In this document: piece by piece, positions 59,928-64,000 of the stretch
Position numbering within the stretch: the first letter of the stretch is position 1
How the letters are laid out: the number at the start of each line of letters is the position of its first letter
Assembly: GCA_944470555.2 (NCBI GenBank)
Contig: OX104127.1
Coordinates: 28,163,661-28,227,660, forward strand
Direction: 5' to 3'
Source of the DNA: Heterobilharzia americana
Taxonomy: Eukaryota; Platyhelminthes; Trematoda; Strigeidida; Schistosomatidae
Length of the DNA stretch: 64,000 bases
Made by a program: the position numbers and the translations under genes
The notes under the pieces: model-generated
Seen by the model: the letters and a program-made list of their open reading frames with translations, nothing else
What the model was told of the DNA's origin: nothing
Databases searched by the model: none

Positions 59928-60672
59928 TTATTATTATTAAATATTATTTTTCCCTTGAGTTCCTAGTGGAACAAAGCAATTCAGTAGCACACCTCCATTT
60001 TGCTTTCATGTCTGCAGTCATTTAAACATCGGTCCACCACTGTCCACAAGCGTTCATTTCTTCCTCACATCATTTCCTCCATGTCACCCACGACTCGGAC
60101 GTCCAACCCATCGTTTCCCATTTGCATTCCACTCAAGGACCTCGCCTGACCATGATGTCCCCAATCGGCCTTCTCAGTGTATGCCCAATCCAATTCATAT
60201 CAACCTCCTTCTGCATATTTGTTGGGTGATACATTCTGGGTTGGTTCGTCACCAACTGGCCAGAGTTGCTTGTTGCTGATTCTTATTATTCTGCTCATCT
60301 GATCTCCATCTTCAGTATCGAGTGAGGGTAGACGGCAGCTGTTGATGAGCGTCTGTAGTTTGTTGGAAATGCTTTTCTCGACACGCCAAATTTCTGAAGC
60401 ATCACATAGAAGAAGTGACTTTACTGAATTGGTGTTTAGATTCCGTATATTCTTCTTTGTGTTGAGTGTAGTAGATCTCGATCGTGACTTCAGATAAGTG
60501 GAAGCCTGTTATGTTTTTTTTATCGTGGTTTTGACATCCTCATCTGTTTCGCCACCACCTGTAGTTGAAGCGATGTTGCCCAGGTATGTATGTAAAAGAG
60601 AACACTTCCTGTAGGTTCCTCTAGTTCATGGTGATTGATGCCTGTTGTTGATGCTGTTGTTGTTGGTTGGGT
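59928..60672 (-). mobile_element. RTE 3'-end fragment, young subfamily
   Basis: A minus-strand fragment with its tail (TTATTATTATTA, 59929-59940) at the left and 5' truncation at about 60672. Collinear with 49766-50461. Encodes the post-RT block in broken frames. Its right-hand 612 bp, plus 75 bp of non-RTE flank, is repeated at 63067-63753. Confidence 0.88.
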
Positions 60673-60747
60673 TGAATCAACACAAATTCACAAACACTTT
60701 AAGATATTAGCAGCCACACTTTAGGAAGACATATCAGTGACCAACCG
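60061..60747. repeat. Left copy of 687-bp direct repeat
   Basis: Matches 63067-63753 at a constant offset of 3006 bp without indels. By eye the only differences are three substitutions in the first 35 bp. It spans RTE sequence and 75 bp beyond the RTE truncation point (60673-60747). Weak similarity continues about 13 bp further (AGTAATATAAGT versus AGTAATTTTATAAGT). Confidence 0.93.
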
Positions 60748-60780
60748 TAGTAATATAAGTGAAAAACTTGGTTTACTTTA

Positions 60781-62304
60781 ATGCCAAAAACTAATAATCC
60801 TAGCAGAATTTACGGTACTATTAAGGTTCATAAAGCAGGTTATCCCATTAGGCCGATAGTTGACTTCCGGAACACACCAACATATGAGATATCAAAGTAT
60901 TTAGCATCAGTATTACGTCCTGTTAGAGACCGTTCCAACTCTAGACTAGTAAATTCTTACGAGTTGAAACAAAAACTTAATGACCTGCACATAGAAGAGA
61001 ATGAAAAAATGGTTAGTTTTGACGTAACAAGTCTTTATACTAAAATACCAATCAATATGGCACTGGAGGCAGTCAGAAATCAACTAGATACTGACTCACA
61101 ACTTACTCAAAGAACCAAGGCATCGGTTGGTGAAATCATGTTAGGAGTGCAGTTATGCTTAACCTCGACAGTCTTCAAGTTTCAGGGAAAGATATATAGA
61201 CAAACAGAAGGAGTAGCAATGGGATCACCAATATCCCCTATAGTAGCAGATATATTTATGGATAGTTGGGAAGATATGGCTTTACGAACATATAATCCGA
61301 CACCTAAGATATGGTGGCGATATGTAGATGACACATTTACAGTGTTGAAATCGGAACATATCGACAGTTTCTTGACACACATAAACTCAGTAGTTAACGC
61401 AATCCAATTCACTTACGAAGTAGAAAATGAACAAGGAGAATTACCTATGTTGGATTGCAGAATAAAACGAAGGATAGATGGTGGTTTAGATACTACCGTC
61501 TACAGAAAACCAACACATTCTAACAGGTATCTAGACTTCAAGTCATCTCATCCAGTGTCAGTTAAAGCGGGTTTAGTCAAATGTCTAAATAACAGAGCTG
61601 AGAAACTCACTAGTCATTGTAAGGACTTAAATAAGGAATTGAAACACATAAAAGAAGCGTTAATAATTAATAATTATCCCCATCATTTTATTAAGAAATT
61701 CACACGGACACATAAGAAGCAAAATAATAACACTAATACAAATACAAATAATAGTGACAACATAAGTAGAAAGGAAATCAACACCTCTATTGTGATACCA
61801 TACAAGGAAGGAACATCAGAAACCATACGTAGGATTCTCAACAAGGTTGGAATTAGGGTGGCATTTAAACCAACAAACTCACTTAGAGGTAAGCTTTGTC
61901 GGCTAAAAGATCCGATAGAACCAATTAAGCAAAATAATATAATCTACCAAATTCCATGTAATGACTGTGAAGTCAAATACATAGGTCAAACTAGCCGGTC
62001 GGGGTCAGTTAGATTAACAGAACATAGGAATTTAGCTAAACATAGAACGGCAGACCCCAATAAGATCAATAACCTAGAAAAACACTCAGCCATTGCATTA
62101 CATTCATTAACACACAACCACACAATAGGATGGGACAAAACCACTGTACTTAAGTCTAATATAGCTAGGTGGAGAGAGAGATTAATTACTGAATCTTTGT
62201 TCATCGAATCCACACCCAACACATGTAATAGGAATGACGCAACACCTATACCAGAGATATGGAAAACTTTACTACCAATCAAAAAACAAAGAGAGATCAG
62301 GTGA
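60781..62304 (+). CDS. Penelope-like reverse transcriptase/GIY-YIG endonuclease (5'-partial)
   Basis: An uninterrupted 507-codon frame. RT: RIYGTIKVHKAGYPIRPIVD (residues 9-28), motif A SFDVTSLYTKIP (79-90), motif B GVAMGSPISPIVADIFM (144-160), motif C YVDD (181-184), and the thumb region LDCRI..VYRKPTHSNRYLDF (224-253). After an Asn/Thr-rich linker (about 313-325) comes the GIY-YIG domain: IIYQIPC (387-393), CX2C at 393/396, KYIGQTSRSGS (399-409), R411, E414-H415 and a late ESLFIES (471-477) with the presumed catalytic Glu. The full protein would have a further N-terminal region before residue 1. The ATG is internal to the RT and preceded by in-frame codons back to a TGA at 60760-60762, so it is not the native start. 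It would copy PLE RNA at nicked DNA. Absence of stops indicates a young copy; as a truncated copy it is probably not active. Confidence 0.9.
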   Translation: MPKTNNPSRIYGTIKVHKAGYPIRPIVDFRNTPTYEISKYLASVLRPVRDRSNSRLVNSYELKQKLNDLHIEENEKMVSFDVTSLYTKIPINMALEAVRNQLDTDSQLTQRTKASVGEIMLGVQLCLTSTVFKFQGKIYRQTEGVAMGSPISPIVADIFMDSWEDMALRTYNPTPKIWWRYVDDTFTVLKSEHIDSFLTHINSVVNAIQFTYEVENEQGELPMLDCRIKRRIDGGLDTTVYRKPTHSNRYLDFKSSHPVSVKAGLVKCLNNRAEKLTSHCKDLNKELKHIKEALIINNYPHHFIKKFTRTHKKQNNNTNTNTNNSDNISRKEINTSIVIPYKEGTSETIRRILNKVGIRVAFKPTNSLRGKLCRLKDPIEPIKQNNIIYQIPCNDCEVKYIGQTSRSGSVRLTEHRNLAKHRTADPNKINNLEKHSAIALHSLTHNHTIGWDKTTVLKSNIARWRERLITESLFIESTPNTCNRNDATPIPEIWKTLLPIKKQREIR

Positions 62305-62337
62305 CAGGACTATAAAATCAGATGTCGAAAGAAGTGT

Positions 62338-62400
62338 GATTACATTGATATGATTATGAGCAATAATTTATGCTCGAAACGTAATCAAGTAAATAATACT
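62338..62400 (+). ncRNA. Candidate structured RNA motif in PLE 3' region (copy 1)
   Basis: GATTAC (62338-62343) is complementary to GTAATC (62381-62386). Inside lies hairpin GAGC (62358-62361)/GCTC (62372-62375) with a 10-nt loop, then GAAAC (62376-62380). A second hairpin AGTA (62388-62391)/TACT (62397-62400) has a 5-nt loop. The same order and loop sizes recur at 27265-27326 and 62954-62997. Confidence 0.55.
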
Positions 62401-62486
62401 GTATCACTGTGCGCTTTATATCAAATAAACAAATCTAATATGGAATTGCATTCTACCACAGTGCCCAAGTTTTACACTTATATTAA

Positions 62487-63007
62487 GAAACTTTTAGGCT
62501 AAAATATCCGGTAGACCGAATTAGGAGAAATAGCCTAATCTATTAAATACCATGTAATGTTTCTAAGGTTAAATATATATGTCAGAACAGCAGGTTGACT
62601 TCAGTCAGAATAGTAAAATACAAACATTTAGCGGAATATACAATGGTTGACCCTACCAAGATAAGTAATTTAGAGAAAAACTCGGCTATCGCTCTGCATC
62701 CACTGACCCAATAATCAAATTTTAGGGTAGGATAGGGTGACTATTCTAAAATCTAATGTAGAACTAGGTGAAGGGAGAGATTGATCCCATAATTTTTGTT
62801 CAATGAATCAAAAGCTAATACATGTAACAGATATGATTTATAACATATTACAGATATCTGGAGAATTTTACTGCCTTTAAAACAAAAGAATGAAGAAGTG
62901 TTGGACTATATAAAGGAATTTAGAAAGTCATATAATTACTTTGATATGAATATGAGCAATTAATTCTGCTCGAAATTGTATGCAGTAAATTATACTGTGT
63001 TACTGTA

Positions 63008-63008
<1 letters not shown>
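62487..63008 (+). mobile_element. Second Penelope-like copy in tandem, 5'-truncated
   Basis: Begins exactly where the upstream PLE ends. Its first bases (AAACTTTTAGGCTAAAATAT) align with the linker/GIY-YIG start of the upstream copy near 61890. Later blocks (AATTTAGAGAAAAACTCGGC; ACATGTAACAGATATGAT) and the 3' double hairpin (GAGC 62954/GCTC 62968; CAGTA 62983/TACTG 62993) follow in order. Many stops. The final 3' end is replaced by the AT microsatellite. Confidence 0.85.

Positions 63009-63065
<57 letters not shown>
63009..63065. repeat. (AT)n microsatellite
   Basis: About 28 AT units joining the second PLE copy to the right direct repeat. Such a tract is a possible assembly weak point. Confidence 0.95.
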
Positions 63066-63066
<1 letters not shown>

Positions 63067-63067
<1 letters not shown>

Positions 63068-63753
63068 TCCTCACACCATCTCCTCCATGTCACCCATGAC
63101 TCGGACGTCCAACCCATCGTTTCCCATTTGCATTCCACTCAAGGACCTCGCCTGACCATGATGTCCCCAATCGGCCTTCTCAGTGTATGCCCAATCCAAT
63201 TCATATCAACCTCCTTCTGCATATTTGTTGGGTGATACATTCTGGGTTGGTTCGTCACCAACTGGCCAGAGTTGCTTGTTGCTGATTCTTATTATTCTGC
63301 TCATCTGATCTCCATCTTCAGTATCGAGTGAGGGTAGACGGCAGCTGTTGATGAGCGTCTGTAGTTTGTTGGAAATGCTTTTCTCGACACGCCAAATTTC
63401 TGAAGCATCACATAGAAGAAGTGACTTTACTGAATTGGTGTTTAGATTCCGTATATTCTTCTTTGTGTTGAGTGTAGTAGATCTCGATCGTGACTTCAGA
63501 TAAGTGGAAGCCTGTTATGTTTTTTTTATCGTGGTTTTGACATCCTCATCTGTTTCGCCACCACCTGTAGTTGAAGCGATGTTGCCCAGGTATGTATGTA
63601 AAAGAGAACACTTCCTGTAGGTTCCTCTAGTTCATGGTGATTGATGCCTGTTGTTGATGCTGTTGTTGTTGGTTGGGTTGAATCAACACAAATTCACAAA
63701 CACTTTAAGATATTAGCAGCCACACTTTAGGAAGACATATCAGTGACCAACAA
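63067..63753. repeat. Right copy of 687-bp direct repeat (RTE 3' fragment plus flank)
   Basis: The RTE part (minus) is 63067-63678 and the non-RTE flank is 63679-63753. It lacks the outer 130 bp (tail) found on the left copy, because it begins at the AT microsatellite. Beyond 63753 the sequence is unique. Confidence 0.93.
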
Positions 63754-64000
63754 TAGTAATTTTATAAGTTTAGTTATCCGCCAGCTTTTCAGTGTGATTA
63801 ATAGACACTTAGTCTTTGTGCTATCAAGAAACTTATCTTATTTCATTAGTTTTTTCTCTTATTATTCGATTAAAATTTCACTGAAAGTTCTGTTAATGGT
63901 CAAGTAACCAAAATTTCAAGGTGTTTTCAGCAATTTAAAACATTAAATAATTGAATATGAAGTGATGCCACAAAACTGATATCACTAAATACCAGGATAC
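63754..64000. other. AT-rich end of window
   Basis: Nothing recognised. Confidence 0.45.

Larger units (their letters stand above)
60761..62486 (+). mobile_element. Penelope-like retroelement, 5'-truncated, intact ORF
   Basis: Starts inside the RT fingers region and ends ACTTATATTAA at 62486, the 3' terminus shared with 27408. It contains the 507-codon frame 60781-62304 and a 3' region with the double hairpin at 62338-62400. No tail repeat. It is directly followed, head to tail, by another truncated copy. Confidence 0.9.

Noticed and set aside
59928..63753. LTR retrotransposon with 687-bp LTRs
   Set aside because: The repeats are RTE 3' ends plus flank, lack TG...CA ends, a primer-binding site and gag/pol/integrase; the internal protein is PLE RT plus GIY-YIG.

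Overview
The window looks like intergenic or intronic chromosomal DNA of a parasitic flatworm. A blood fluke (Schistosomatidae, most likely Schistosoma) fits best. The evidence is the repeat content: AT-rich single-copy DNA, RTE-clade (SR2-like) non-LTR retrotransposons, CR1-clade (SR1-like) fragments, Penelope-like elements (PLEs) with a GIY-YIG endonuclease, and many tRNA-derived SINEs carrying hammerhead-ribozyme cores of the schistosome Sm-alpha type. I see no host gene with exon/intron structure, no rRNA or genuine tRNA gene, no CRISPR array and no prokaryotic-style operon. The species is inferred from family resemblance and was not checked by search.

Layout. 1.18-4.05 kb: one old, heavily mutated RTE-like element (+). 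5.5-17.7 kb: three RTE copies. The outer two (5519-8566 minus; 14964-17721 plus) face opposite ways and share a 1.46-kb near-identical inverted segment. Between them lies a full-length 3.27-kb minus-strand RTE (9187-12453) with a perfect 15-bp target-site duplication, next to a PLE endonuclease remnant. 17.7-33.7 kb: mostly unrecognised AT-rich DNA with SINE relics, an RTE 3' end (20.2 kb) and two PLE fragments (24.5-24.9 and 26.8-27.4 kb). 33.7-43.3 kb: a dense cluster of hammerhead SINEs, several arranged as inverted (fold-back) pairs. 43.56-45.43 kb: a mutated PLE of a second family. 45.4-54.6 kb: sparse, with an unexplained 195-codon hydrophobic frame (48 kb), an RTE 3' end (49.8 kb) and a CR1 fragment (51.6 kb). 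54.6-56 kb: a second inverted SINE composite and a PLE endonuclease fragment. 56.55-59.39 kb: an RTE copy lacking its 3' end. 59.93-63.75 kb: a PLE with an uninterrupted 507-codon RT plus GIY-YIG frame, followed head-to-tail by a second truncated PLE copy, all lying between two direct repeats of 687 bp.

How it works together: nothing here forms a cellular pathway. The coding material is retroelement enzymology. RTE elements encode an APE-type endonuclease plus reverse transcriptase for target-primed insertion. PLEs encode an RT plus GIY-YIG endonuclease. SINEs carry pol III A/B boxes and a self-cleaving ribozyme core and must borrow enzymes in trans. The best candidates for something new are the PLE flanked by a 687-bp target-site-duplication-like repeat, a covarying double-hairpin in the PLE 3' region, the amplified inverted hammerhead SINE composites, and the gene-conversion-like tract between inverted RTE copies.
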